Of a stretch of DNA of 64,000 nt, positions 18,693 through 27,037 are shown piece after piece. The notes under the pieces were generated by a model. It searched no databases. It was not told where the DNA came from and saw nothing but the letters and a program-made list of their open reading frames with translations. The stretch spans positions 15,168 to 79,167 of the forward strand of contig CAYWVO010000008.1 in assembly GCA_964461835.1 (NCBI GenBank), written 5' to 3'. The stretch is from CAYWVO01 sp964461835. Its GTDB lineage: Bacteria > Zixibacteria > MSB-5A5 > WJJR01 > JAJRUJ01. A program made the position numbers and the translations under genes. Each line of letters opens with the position of its first letter. Position 1 is the first letter of the stretch.

Positions 18693-19550
18693 CTATCCTT
18701 TCTGCGCGCGGCACGCGTCTTCCAGTTCAGTGAATCCCGGTCGGATGTCAGCGGGGATGGTCCGGCGGGCAAACTCAACGGCGATTGTCCCCACGAAGCC
18801 CTTGTGGAAGGCGATCAGGCACTGCTTGATGCACTCGTAATAGTAGCTATCCTGTTCGTTCGTCGTTGCCAGGTTCCGTCCCAGAGGTCCGACAAACCCG
18901 TAGGAGAGCAGCACACCCAAAAACGTCCCGACCAGCGCCGCCGCGACTTTGTGGCCCAATTCGGACGGCGGCCCGTCAATGGCGCCCATGGCAATAACCA
19001 CGCCGAGCACCGCTGCGACAATCCCCAATCCCGGCAACGTGTCCGCCATGGTTAACAACGCCTGTGATGGTTTGCCGGTCTCCTTGTGGTGCACCTCCAA
19101 GTCAGCGCTCATCAGATCGTCAAGATCGTAGGCACTCACTGCCGCTCCCGAAATGATCAGACGCATCGTGTCGCAGAGGAAGTCACGCGCGTGGTGGTTA
19201 TTCATGAATACCGGATATTTCTCGAATATGGCACTCTCTTCGGGACGTTCAATGTGCTTCTCCAGTCCCATCAGCCCTTCTTTGCGGGCGACAGTGAAGA
19301 GCTCGTACATCATGACCAATAAGTTCAGGTAATCTTTCTTGGCATACCCGCCCTTGATAATACCGGTCATCTGCCCGATGAGCATGAAGACATACTTGGG
19401 AGGCGTGCCAATCAGCAGGCCGCCAATCGCCGCCCCCCCGATGATAACGAATTCTGCCGGCTGATTGAGCAGCAGCGGGTTACCGCCCTCCATCATAAAT
19501 CCACCGAGAACAGCGACTGCGACTCCGATAATGCCGATGATGGCGAGCAC
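18693..19550 (-). CDS. motA: flagellar motor stator protein MotA
   Basis: 285-residue integral membrane stator subunit that forms the ion channel with MotB. Four transmembrane segments are present (residues ~1-20, ~29-50, ~165-185, ~200-220). MotA family stretches include GGFMMEGGNPLLL, the cytoplasmic torque loop with YELFTVARKEG, and LPGLGIVAAVLGVVIAMGAID with the GPLGRNL region. GTG start at 19550 with GGAGGGA 5 nt upstream. It forms a two-gene operon with motB. The long LEKHIE(R)PEES loop is normal for proton-type MotA. Confidence 0.93.
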   Translation of the reverse strand: MLAIIGIIGVAVAVLGGFMMEGGNPLLLNQPAEFVIIGGAAIGGLLIGTPPKYVFMLIGQMTGIIKGGYAKKDYLNLLVMMYELFTVARKEGLMGLEKHIERPEESAIFEKYPVFMNNHHARDFLCDTMRLIISGAAVSAYDLDDLMSADLEVHHKETGKPSQALLTMADTLPGLGIVAAVLGVVIAMGAIDGPPSELGHKVAAALVGTFLGVLLSYGFVGPLGRNLATTNEQDSYYYECIKQCLIAFHKGFVGTIAVEFARRTIPADIRPGFTELEDACRAQKG

Positions 19551-19972
19551 GTAGTTCCCTCCGCAGGCCAGAGACAGGACCAGAATGGCCTTCCCTTAAC
19601 AATTTCGACAGATTCCGCCGGATTTTTATCGTTCCCAATCAGGTGTGTCACTGTCAGGGGGCAAAGTGGCAAAAAGGCTTACGCGGCAAGGTCAATTGAC
19701 CGTTTCGCGTTGACTTCAATCGAGATTGAGAATAAAATCACTACTTCTGAGTATCGATGGTCATATGATCGATCGGGAACACGGCGAGAGGCAATGACGA
19801 GTGGCTGACCAGGGTAATCCACTAACTAATTCTCCCACAATAGCTTTAGTCGCTGTCGGGCACGGTGCAGGAGGTGTCGGTAATAACCGCACTTTCAAAA
19901 AATGCCCGAGCATACTGAAGGTGAATAAAAAAGAGCTGGTAACCCATAACAACTCAAACGGTGAGGCAAACC
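19551..19972. other. long leader region of gdhA
   Basis: 422 bases separate divergent motA and gdhA. The region holds the gdhA promoter and palindrome at 19690-19738, then ~230 nt of leader that I cannot assign. No known riboswitch was recognised. A GTG-started ORF at 19801-20034 overlaps the gdhA start and is rejected. Confidence 0.5.
19690..19738 (+). promoter_or_regulatory. gdhA promoter with upstream palindrome
   Basis: TTGACT (19710-19715), 17-nt spacer and TAAAAT (19733-19738) form a near-consensus sigma70-type promoter. Eight nt before the -35 box is the perfect 12-nt palindrome GGTCAATTGACC (19690-19701), well placed for an activator or repressor. Predicted transcription start ~19745, leaving a ~228-nt leader before gdhA. 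Confidence 0.65.
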
Positions 19973-21331
19973 ATGTCTGGCGCAGTATCCGAGTTCATGG
20001 AAAAAATTATCGCCAAGAATCCGGGCGAACGTGAGTTTCACCAGGCAGTTGAGGAAGTTGTAGAATCTCTGCTGCCGTTCATCGAAGAACACCCGCATTA
20101 TCGCAAGAGCAAGGTGTTGGAGCGGATTTGCGAGCCGGAACGCGTAATCGTGTTCCGAGTTCCCTGGGTGGATGACGCCGGTGAAGTTCAAGTCAACCGC
20201 GGTTTTCGTATCGAAATGAACAGTGCGATCGGGCCGTATAAGGGCGGTCTGCGTTTCCACCCGACAGTAAACCTTGGTATTTTGAAGTTTTTGGCTTTTG
20301 AGCAGGTCTTTAAGAATTCGCTGACCACCCTGCCGATCGGTGCAGGGAAAGGCGGCGCGGACTTCGATCCGAAAGGTAAGAGTGATCTGGAGGTCATGCG
20401 GTTTTGCCAGGCATTCATGAATGAGTTGTTCCGTCACATCGGTGAAAACACCGACGTTCCGGCGGGGGATATCGGTGTCGGCGGCCGGGAAATCGGCTTC
20501 ATGTTCGGTCAGTACAAGAAACTGAGGAACGAGTTTGTCGGCGTCTTGACCGGGAAGGGCCTCAACTGGGGCGGCAGTCTGATTCGACCGGAAGCAACCG
20601 GGTACGGTGCGGTATATTTCGCCGCGGAAATGTTGAAAACGTGCGGGGAATCGCTGGAAGGCAAGACCTGCCTGGTCTCCGGCGCCGGGAATGTTGCGCA
20701 ATATACCGTGGAGAAAATTCTTGACCTGGGCGGCAAGCCCGTCACGCTTTCCGATTCCGGTGGCTACATCTACGACGAGAAAGGGATCGATCGCGAAAAA
20801 CTGGCGTATGTCATGGACCTGAAAAACATACGCCGTGGCCGGATCAAAGAATACCCCGAGAAGTACTCCGAAGCGGTGTATACCGAGCATGATCCGGCGC
20901 TCGATTATAACCCGCTGTGGAGCCATAAGGCCGACTGCGCATTCCCCTCAGCGACTCAAAATGAGATTAACGCCAAGGACGCCCAGAACCTGATCAATAA
21001 CGGCGTCTATGTCGTCTCTGAGGGTGCGAATATGCCATCGACTCCGGAAGCCATCGACCTCTATCTCGATCAACAGATTCTTTTTGGACCAGGGAAAGCC
21101 GCCAATGCCGGCGGTGTAGCCACCTCCGGATTGGAGATGTCGCAAAACAGTCTGCGTCTCTCATGGACTCGTGAGGAAGTCGATGAGCGTCTGCGCGGGA
21201 TCATGCAGGCAATTCACGATCAGTGTGTTCAGTTTGGCAAGGACGGCGACTTCATCAACTACCTCAACGGCGCCAACGTAGCCGGATTTGTGAAAATCGC
21301 CGATGCCATGCTGGATCAGGGAGTCGTTTAA
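19973..21331 (+). CDS. gdhA: glutamate dehydrogenase (NADP-type)
   Basis: 452-residue hexameric-type glutamate dehydrogenase, which interconverts glutamate and 2-oxoglutarate plus ammonium. Diagnostic stretches: GGLRFHPTVNLGILKFLAFEQ (in part), the active-site PIGAGKGGADFDPKGKS with catalytic Lys, VPAGDIGVGGREIGFMFGQY, WGGSLIRPEATGYG, and the dinucleotide loop VSGAGNVAQYTVEK. Length and motifs match the NADP-dependent GdhA class. ATG at 19973 with GGTGAGG 6 nt upstream; a GTG at 19961 is less likely. It has its own promoter and is followed after 71 nt by a small gene. Confidence 0.95.
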   Translation: MSGAVSEFMEKIIAKNPGEREFHQAVEEVVESLLPFIEEHPHYRKSKVLERICEPERVIVFRVPWVDDAGEVQVNRGFRIEMNSAIGPYKGGLRFHPTVNLGILKFLAFEQVFKNSLTTLPIGAGKGGADFDPKGKSDLEVMRFCQAFMNELFRHIGENTDVPAGDIGVGGREIGFMFGQYKKLRNEFVGVLTGKGLNWGGSLIRPEATGYGAVYFAAEMLKTCGESLEGKTCLVSGAGNVAQYTVEKILDLGGKPVTLSDSGGYIYDEKGIDREKLAYVMDLKNIRRGRIKEYPEKYSEAVYTEHDPALDYNPLWSHKADCAFPSATQNEINAKDAQNLINNGVYVVSEGANMPSTPEAIDLYLDQQILFGPGKAANAGGVATSGLEMSQNSLRLSWTREEVDERLRGIMQAIHDQCVQFGKDGDFINYLNGANVAGFVKIADAMLDQGVV

Positions 21332-21345
21332 AAATTGCGTCGATG

Positions 21346-21380
21346 AATGCGTACCTCTAGTAAACACGAAGATACGCATT
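21346..21380 (+). promoter_or_regulatory. inverted repeat between gdhA and the next gene
   Basis: AATGCGTA (21346-21353) and TACGCATT (21373-21380) form a perfect 8-bp stem with a 19-nt loop. No U-tract follows, so it is more likely an RNA-stability element, attenuator or operator than a terminator. Confidence 0.4.
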
Positions 21381-21402
21381 GGTGAGTACAAGGAGAGATA
21401 TA

Positions 21403-21777
21403 ATGTCCAAAGTTGTTGGATACTTGGAGGGAACGGATCCCAGATTGCTCAACCATCTGGTTCTCAAAGGCGTCGGCACACTGCCGCTGAGCAACGGATT
21501 CGACAGTCACGGCAAGCAGGTCGGTTATTTGACAAAGCAGGACGGCATTGATCTGGTCGTGGGGTGGTTGTACAAGGTGGTCCCGCCGAGGGACATGGAC
21601 CTGGAGCTCAAAGACATCCTCTTTGCCTGTACCACTTACAAAATCCCGGTGATCCTGGCGGCCTCGAAGGCACTGCACGAGCATGCCAATGAAATTCAAG
21701 GGGGCATCCCGGAGGGTGTAACGCTGGTTGCTCCGGAGAACCTGATCGAAGAGGTGTTGAAAAAACTGGGTGTGTAA
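21403..21777 (+). CDS. uncharacterised protein downstream of gdhA
   Basis: 124-residue soluble alpha/beta-looking protein; family not recognised. The ATG at 21403 has AGGAGAG 5 nt upstream. Features are an N-terminal SKVVGYLEGTDPRLLNHLVLKG segment (in part), a central DLVVGWLYKVVPPRDMDLE and a C-terminal LVAPENLIEEVLKKLGV. The end of transcription is marked by a strong terminator just after the gene. Co-transcription with gdhA is plausible through the 71-nt spacer with its inverted repeat. A role in ammonium or glutamate metabolism would be guilt by association only. Confidence 0.7.
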   Translation: MSKVVGYLEGTDPRLLNHLVLKGVGTLPLSNGFDSHGKQVGYLTKQDGIDLVVGWLYKVVPPRDMDLELKDILFACTTYKIPVILAASKALHEHANEIQGGIPEGVTLVAPENLIEEVLKKLGV

Positions 21778-21801
21778 CCTCAGCCAGAAATGTCCATTAC
21801 C

Positions 21802-21838
21802 CGGGTGGTAGTCACAGCACTATCACCCGTTTTCTTTG
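21802..21838 (+). terminator. Rho-independent terminator
   Basis: CGGGTGGTAGT (21802-21812), loop CACAGC and ACTATCACCCG (21819-21829) form an 11-bp stem with one G-U pair, followed by TTTTCTTTG. It ends the gdhA transcription unit before the convergent SDR gene. Confidence 0.88.
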
Positions 21839-21851
21839 TCTCCGACAGCCG

Positions 21852-22655
21852 TTACATATATAGACCGCCGTTGACTCCGATAATCTGGCCGGTGATGTAT
21901 TGCGCTCCGGTTCCTGCCAGGAAACTGACCACGGCGGCGACATCGGCTGGTCGTCCCATTCGTTGCATAGGAACGCGCGTGCGGATGGTGGCATCCAGCA
22001 CTTCGGAAATTTCCGGCCGGGGTTGTGTTTGAATATATCCCGGGGCAATGGCGTTGACCGTGATGTCATGTTGCGCATTTTCCTGCGCCAGAGACTTGGT
22101 AAAACCGAACAACGCCGATTCCGCTGCGGCATAGTTGGTTTGTCCAGCCGAACCAGTTTGCCCGATTACTGACGCGATGTTGATAATACGCCCGTAGTGC
22201 CGTTGCCGCATGGGGTTGATAATACTGCGGGTGAGATTAAAGGCCCCGGTGAGGTTGACCGTGAGCACTTCCTCCCAGTAATCGGCCGTCATGCGGTGGA
22301 AGGGCGCATCACGACTGATTGCGGCATTGTTGACCAGGATATCGATGCGTCCGAATTCCTCAATGACGTCGGCAACCATCCGACGCGCAGCGTCTTTAAC
22401 CCGGATATCGAGTGAAAAAGGCATGATCCCGGCGCTAGTCGGCGAGGATTGAAATTCCTCATCGATGATCGTTTCGCAGTCAGTATGGGTACAGAAGGCG
22501 ACCGAGGCGCCCTGAGCGGCGAGGTGGGCGGCAATTGCATGGCCGATACCGTCAAATCCACCGGTAACCACCGCAACCTGCCCGCGGAGGGGACCGGACG
22601 GCGGAACTTTCCGACGTGACTCATTCCGCCGGTAGGTTAAGACGCTGTTGACCAT
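21852..22655 (-). CDS. SDR-family protein with Glu in place of the catalytic Lys
   Basis: 267-residue short-chain dehydrogenase/reductase of the FabG type. The NAD(P)-binding TGGFDGIG, the NNAA motif, the catalytic-type Ser162 (NIASVIG) and Tyr175 are present, but the YxxxK motif reads YAAAE (Glu179). ATG at 22655 is chosen because GGGAGGTG lies upstream; an ATG at 22679 would overlap the preceding gene by 59 nt. The first ~25 residues are extra to the fold. It is last in the rhamnose-linked gene run. It may be a sugar or acyl reductase with altered chemistry, or a non-catalytic homologue. Confidence 0.85.
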   Translation of the reverse strand: MVNSVLTYRRNESRRKVPPSGPLRGQVAVVTGGFDGIGHAIAAHLAAQGASVAFCTHTDCETIIDEEFQSSPTSAGIMPFSLDIRVKDAARRMVADVIEEFGRIDILVNNAAISRDAPFHRMTADYWEEVLTVNLTGAFNLTRSIINPMRQRHYGRIINIASVIGQTGSAGQTNYAAAESALFGFTKSLAQENAQHDITVNAIAPGYIQTQPRPEISEVLDATIRTRVPMQRMGRPADVAAVVSFLAGTGAQYITGQIIGVNGGLYM

Positions 22656-23871
22656 GAACGCGTTCACCTCCCTGGGCATGTCCAGAGACAGACTCCGGTG
22701 AGCGTTTCAGGTTTAGGCGGCCAAATGGATATGACGCGTCGGCAAGGGTGCGGTATTCCATCATGGCATCGACAGCCATTTTAGCCGCGTAAGTGGTATA
22801 GCTCATTGGTTGGCAGTTTTTCCATAAGGGGTCGCCGGACCGGACACCCCCGCGGATACCCAAGTCGGTGTTCAGGCAATCGACCGAAGCAGCGATGGTG
22901 TCCAATACTTGTCCGGCGCCGGCCAAATACTCCCGTGGGGCTCCCATACGGTAGGCGTGCATCCACAACCGCGCCGTTAGCGCCATCCCGGAATAACACC
23001 GGTAGCCCTGTTCCGGCTCCCACTTGGCGGCATACCGGCCTGCGGGTACACCGTTTTGACGGGCGGCGTCAAAAAGGGACCGGGCGCCGGCCTCGGCAGT
23101 CAAGAGCCAGGATCGGTGACGCACCAATGCTCCGGCCCGCGCCAGGCCATAGAGCGTTTGTGCAATATGCCGGAGGGGCGTTGCGGCAAATTCATTTTCC
23201 AGAGCACCTTGCAGATATCCATCCGGCGAACATGATTTTACAATGAGTGTCCCCAATGCTTCCACCTGCTTCATAATAACCGGGTCGGGATGGACCAGCG
23301 ACACTTGCGCCAGCGCTCGCAACAGCAGAGAGCCCAAGTACAAGGGCAGCGTCCGTATCGATGCATTTGAACTCAGCAAATCAAGCAAACGCCGGGCGAT
23401 TTGAATCGCTTCTTGGCGGTGATCAAAGCTTCGATCAACATAATTGAGCTTCAGGCGTCCCAGCGTTAACCAGGCTGCACTCATGAGCTTGGCTTCGGAT
23501 ATTGTCTTCGGTCCAGAATGTGCTGTTTTGCCAAGTTTGCGGCTGGTCAGTTCACTGACTGCGATTGCGTCGGTCAGGAACCGTTCTTCCCGGTGCCGCC
23601 GATAGAGATTGACCAGCGTGCTAATCAGCGCGGCAGAATCAGCCACGGATCCTGATGACCAGCCATCCTGTAAATGGTAGCGTTCGGCAAAGAGGCCCTC
23701 TTGTGTTGCCGTCTTGGCGCGGAGGAGCCAATTAGTGATTTCACTCACCACCGGACAATGGTTGTTCCAGCCCGGTGACTGATCAATGATATCCTGCGGG
23801 ACCCGTTGTTGGTCTAATCTAATGCGGGATCGAAGCTTCACAAATGGGGGTTTTGATTCTCGTGTAGCCAT
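22621..23871 (-). CDS. uncharacterised all-helical protein, possible (alpha/alpha)-barrel
   Basis: 416-residue, apparently cytoplasmic protein with no signal peptide. It consists of repeated amphipathic helix pairs (SVADSAALISTLVNLYRRH, PLYLGSLLLRALAQVSLVH, ALTARLWMHAYRMG, SYTTYAAKMAVDAMMEY), the periodicity of an (alpha/alpha)6 toroid such as those of glycan-processing enzymes; no catalytic signature is recognised. ATG at 23871. It lies between a sugar nucleotidyltransferase (28 nt upstream) and the SDR, whose start codon is inside this gene's end, so it is probably a glycan biosynthesis gene (inference). Confidence 0.65.
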   Translation of the reverse strand: MATRESKPPFVKLRSRIRLDQQRVPQDIIDQSPGWNNHCPVVSEITNWLLRAKTATQEGLFAERYHLQDGWSSGSVADSAALISTLVNLYRRHREERFLTDAIAVSELTSRKLGKTAHSGPKTISEAKLMSAAWLTLGRLKLNYVDRSFDHRQEAIQIARRLLDLLSSNASIRTLPLYLGSLLLRALAQVSLVHPDPVIMKQVEALGTLIVKSCSPDGYLQGALENEFAATPLRHIAQTLYGLARAGALVRHRSWLLTAEAGARSLFDAARQNGVPAGRYAAKWEPEQGYRCYSGMALTARLWMHAYRMGAPREYLAGAGQVLDTIAASVDCLNTDLGIRGGVRSGDPLWKNCQPMSYTTYAAKMAVDAMMEYRTLADASYPFGRLNLKRSPESVSGHAQGGERVHGQQRLNLPAE

Positions 23872-23899
23872 CTTGCACCTCGATCCCAGGCTGGTGTGA

Positions 23900-24691
23900 T
23901 TACCCGGTTACTGACCGCTCCATTTCATTCTGTGGCAGGCTCTGTGGCGGCGGCCAGAAAACCTCCCGGTGCTGTTCGAATAAATCGTTGGCCTGCTGAT
24001 AATCATCCCGACGGCCAATGTCCAGCCAATACCCGTGATGCTCATAAGACCGGACCGTCTCGCCCTTATCCAGAAGTACTTGCACCAGGTCCGGGAAATC
24101 GAAACGAGTGTTCGGGGGAATATGCTGAAGCACACGGCGCGAAAACACATACACCCCGCCGGATACGGTCACCTTGAGTTGGGGCTTTTCTTCATAGGTA
24201 ATAATGTTGTTGGCATCGTCCGTCGTCAACACCCCATAATCGATCGGGACCTCCTGGGAGATTGTCATGATTGACGCGGTCGCCCCCGCCGAAATATGTG
24301 ATTGATAGATCTCGCGGTAATCCACATCCGTGAGTAAATCACCATTCATTACCAGAAAGTGCTCCGGTGGTGCTGACAGTCGCGTAAGTGGACCGGCCGT
24401 ACCCAGGGGCTGTTCCTCCTTAAGGTACTGTAAGGAAACACCGAATTTCGCCCCATCTCCGCAGTACGCCTCGATCAGGGAAGCCAGATGGCCAACCGCC
24501 AGCGTGACCTCGGTGAATCCGTCGCGAGCAAGTTGCCGCAGTACGATTTCCAAAATAGGAATGTCGCTGACCGGCATCAGGGGTTTGGGAAAGGAAGTGG
24601 TGTAGGGTAACAATCGTCGGCCCTTGCCGCCGGCGAGAATGATCGCGTGGAGTGTGTTAGTAGAGTGTTGGTGTGCGTTCTTACCACTCAT
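23900..24691 (-). CDS. sugar-phosphate nucleotidyltransferase
   Basis: 263-residue NTP-transferase, N-terminal signature AIILAGGKGRRLLPYT and SFPKPLMPVSDIPILE; the metal-binding NGDLLTDVDY and the C-terminal HHGYWLDIGRRDDYQQAN are typical of the mannose-1-phosphate guanylyltransferase/HddC-like branch. It lacks the left-handed beta-helix of bifunctional GlmU-type enzymes. It makes a nucleotide sugar for surface glycan synthesis; which one cannot be read here. A 27-residue membrane peptide is encoded 97 nt upstream on the same strand. Confidence 0.87.
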   Translation of the reverse strand: MSGKNAHQHSTNTLHAIILAGGKGRRLLPYTTSFPKPLMPVSDIPILEIVLRQLARDGFTEVTLAVGHLASLIEAYCGDGAKFGVSLQYLKEEQPLGTAGPLTRLSAPPEHFLVMNGDLLTDVDYREIYQSHISAGATASIMTISQEVPIDYGVLTTDDANNIITYEEKPQLKVTVSGGVYVFSRRVLQHIPPNTRFDFPDLVQVLLDKGETVRSYEHHGYWLDIGRRDDYQQANDLFEQHREVFWPPPQSLPQNEMERSVTG

Positions 24692-24788
24692 CCTGTTCCT
24701 TCCAACCCCTTCTAATTCAGTCGGATCTAGGCAACAGTTCGCCAGTCACCGACTGCTCGCCGAGCAGGATGCCCACCGAGAACGTGCA

Positions 24789-24872
24789 CTAACAGATGGT
24801 CGGCTGCCAGGCGAGGAAGTAGATGATAATCACGAGTGCTGTCAGAATTAAGAAAATTGCGCGTCGTCCCAT
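24789..24872 (-). CDS. 27-residue single-helix membrane peptide
   Basis: ATG at 24872 with GGGAGGG 5 nt upstream opens a 27-codon frame encoding MGRRAIFLILTALVIIIYFL and then AWQPTIC. This is a positively charged start, one ~17-residue hydrophobic helix and a terminal Cys. The strong ribosome binding site and clean topology support a real small membrane protein; it may also act as a leader peptide for the nucleotidyltransferase downstream. No family is recognised. Confidence 0.5.
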   Translation of the reverse strand: MGRRAIFLILTALVIIIYFLAWQPTIC

Positions 24873-25119
24873 ACTGACCCTCCCTGGTCATGGCCGGACT
24901 TCAATGCCGCTGGTTCTCCCATTTCGGTTGATCGGATTGCAACCGTGATGCCGGGCGAATATTATTTAGAGGGCGACCAGATTATCGCGTTGTCTACGAG
25001 TGTGTTACGAAGGAGAACATGTCGTGGCTTCGACTGGAGCTGTAGTGCAGAGTTTTAATCTATGCGGCAAAATTGATCTGGTACATCGGAAAAAATTGCC
25101 CACCGGCGCGGGTGTGTTG

Positions 25120-26022
25120 TCAGCCACGTGCCGCGAAATCGTGTCTCAATAGCTCGAGTGCCCGCCGGGGTGAGGGGGACTTAATGTTATGTTCCCGCAT
25201 CGCCTTATGGGGGTCCAATCCCCCGTTGAGAGGACGGGGGGCAGCGCGGTCGAGATCGGCAAACATGACCGGTTCAATCAACTCAGTGTCGTACCCGAAG
25301 ATCTCCGCGGCCAGGGTGCATAAATCGTACCGGGAGATGACCTCCGCCGATCCTAAATGCCAGATGCCCGAAGCCTGTGCATCAACCAGCGTGAGAATTG
25401 CCTGCGCCAGCGCCGAAACTTCGGCCACCGTCGCCATCTGGTCGATTGGCGCCAAAACTTGTTCCTGGCGCACCAGGCGGTCGATAATTCGTTCAATGAA
25501 ACTGGGATGTCCTTTCGGTCCGACACCGATAAAACTGCCGGCCCGGATAATGAGCGAGTCGGGATGTGCTTTGCGGACGGCGGTTTCGGCGTTGTGTTTT
25601 GTCCGGCCATACTCATTGATCGGATGGGGATGAGCCGTCTCGTCGTACGGCCCGGCGGTGCCATCGAACACGTAGTCCGTGGACAACAGCACGAAAGGCA
25701 CTCCCATGTCCGCAGCGACCCGGGCAATGTTTTCCGCGCCGACGGTGTTGACCGTCTGCGCGCGCTGCGGGTCGCGCTCGCAGCCATCGACATCGGTGTA
25801 GGCGGCACAATTGATAACCAGGCCGGGGCGGTACCGGTGCATAACATGCGCCACGCGGTCGAAACTCCCTACCGACGCTTCATCAGTATGGATACTTTCC
25901 GGAAAATCCCCTTTGCGCTTGTGTATGATTGCGACCGGAAAACGGCTCTGCTTGTCTAAGAGTCGCACCAGGCGAGAACCCAGCAGGCCGCTGGCGCCAA
26001 AGATCATGCTTGGTCTATTCAT
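25120..26022 (-). CDS. rfbD: dTDP-4-dehydrorhamnose reductase
   Basis: 300-residue extended SDR, last step of dTDP-L-rhamnose synthesis (reduction of dTDP-4-keto-L-rhamnose). The N-terminal FGASGLLGSRLV binds NAD(P)H; INCAAYTDVDGCERDP, LLSTDYVFDGTAGPYDE and the catalytic NEYGRTKHNAE (YxxxK) are RmlD signatures. Length is typical. Its start overlaps the end of rfbB by 8 nt, so the genes are translationally coupled. Confidence 0.95.
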   Translation of the reverse strand: MNRPSMIFGASGLLGSRLVRLLDKQSRFPVAIIHKRKGDFPESIHTDEASVGSFDRVAHVMHRYRPGLVINCAAYTDVDGCERDPQRAQTVNTVGAENIARVAADMGVPFVLLSTDYVFDGTAGPYDETAHPHPINEYGRTKHNAETAVRKAHPDSLIIRAGSFIGVGPKGHPSFIERIIDRLVRQEQVLAPIDQMATVAEVSALAQAILTLVDAQASGIWHLGSAEVISRYDLCTLAAEIFGYDTELIEPVMFADLDRAAPRPLNGGLDPHKAMREHNIKSPSPRRALELLRHDFAARG

Positions 26023-27037
26023 TAAGTCTCCATTGGTACGTACGGCGATAATAGTCGTGGAATTTCTTTTTCCTGCGTCGCGCGATCCACCGGGTGTTTT
26101 CCCGATACCACTGCACTGTTTCTTTCAGACCGTTGCGCCAGCGCTTTTTCGGTTCCCAGTCGAACTCCTCACGGAACCGTCGATCATCCAGGGCATATCG
26201 CCGGTCGTGTCCCGGCCGATCTGCCACGTACTGTAATTGCTCCGGTTCTCCACCAGACAGGCGGATGATCTGCTCCGCCACCTGATAATTACGTCGATGG
26301 TTGTGCGCGGCGATATGATACACAGGATGTTTAATCGATGTGGTACTGACCAGGTGATACACGGCCGCGCAAAAATCATCTACCCACAGCCAATCGCGCT
26401 GGTGCTCACCATCACCGTACACCGGGACCGGTGACCCGGCGAGTGCGTTCGTCACGGCCAGAGGGATGAATTTTTCCGGGTATTGCCGTGGCCCATAAAC
26501 ATTCACCGAGCGGAGAATGACGATCGGCAAGTCGTAACTGCTGCGATACGCGAGGGCCAGCAAATCTGCCGATGCTTTCGAGGCCGCATAGGGATTGGTT
26601 GGCCGCAGCGGCTGACCCTCTCGGTATTTTTGGCGTGGTGGCGTGGGGCCGTATACTTCATCGGTGGAGATAATGATGAGTCGGTCAATAGGCATCGTTC
26701 GCGCAATTTCCAGAAGGGACAAGGTGCCCTGAATATTGGTGCGGGAAAACGGCTGAGCATCGATTAACGATCGGTCGACATGGGTCTCGGCGGCAAAGTG
26801 AACAACGGTCGTTCGTCGTTTTGGCCAGACCGCGTGCAGCTTGCCGAGGTTAGCGATATCAATCCGCTGTTCAGTGTAACGCGGCGAGTGGATTAGTTCG
26901 CCCAGATTATCGCGACCACCCGCGTAGGTCAAATAATCAATATTAACAAGATGTGCACGGGGATGGCGACGCCTCCAGTAGCGAATAAAATTCGCGCCCA
27001 GAAATCCATAACCCCCGGTAACAAGCAGCAGACTCAC
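26015..27037 (-). CDS. rfbB: dTDP-glucose 4,6-dehydratase
   Basis: 340-residue extended SDR that converts dTDP-glucose to dTDP-4-keto-6-deoxyglucose. Signatures: VTGGYGFLGANFIRYW, HFAAETHVDRSL, IISTDEVYG with the catalytic Asp-Glu pair, and NPYAASKASADLL (YxxxK). GTG start at 27037, embedded in a GTGA overlap with the rfbC stop. It is the committed step of the rhamnose branch in this operon. Confidence 0.95.
   Translation of the reverse strand: MSLLLVTGGYGFLGANFIRYWRRRHPRAHLVNIDYLTYAGGRDNLGELIHSPRYTEQRIDIANLGKLHAVWPKRRTTVVHFAAETHVDRSLIDAQPFSRTNIQGTLSLLEIARTMPIDRLIIISTDEVYGPTPPRQKYREGQPLRPTNPYAASKASADLLALAYRSSYDLPIVILRSVNVYGPRQYPEKFIPLAVTNALAGSPVPVYGDGEHQRDWLWVDDFCAAVYHLVSTTSIKHPVYHIAAHNHRRNYQVAEQIIRLSGGEPEQLQYVADRPGHDRRYALDDRRFREEFDWEPKKRWRNGLKETVQWYRENTRWIARRRKKKFHDYYRRTYQWRLNE

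Noticed and set aside
19801..20034. GTG-started 77-codon ORF before gdhA
   Set aside because: No Shine-Dalgarno, and it overlaps the gdhA start in another frame; more likely chance within the leader.
19895..20926. 343-codon antisense ORF within gdhA
   Set aside because: Mirror frame of a well supported enzyme gene; no start signal and no family features.
25019..25045. Eight-codon plus-strand mini-ORF after AAGGAG
   Set aside because: Too short to support and on the strand opposite to the surrounding operon.
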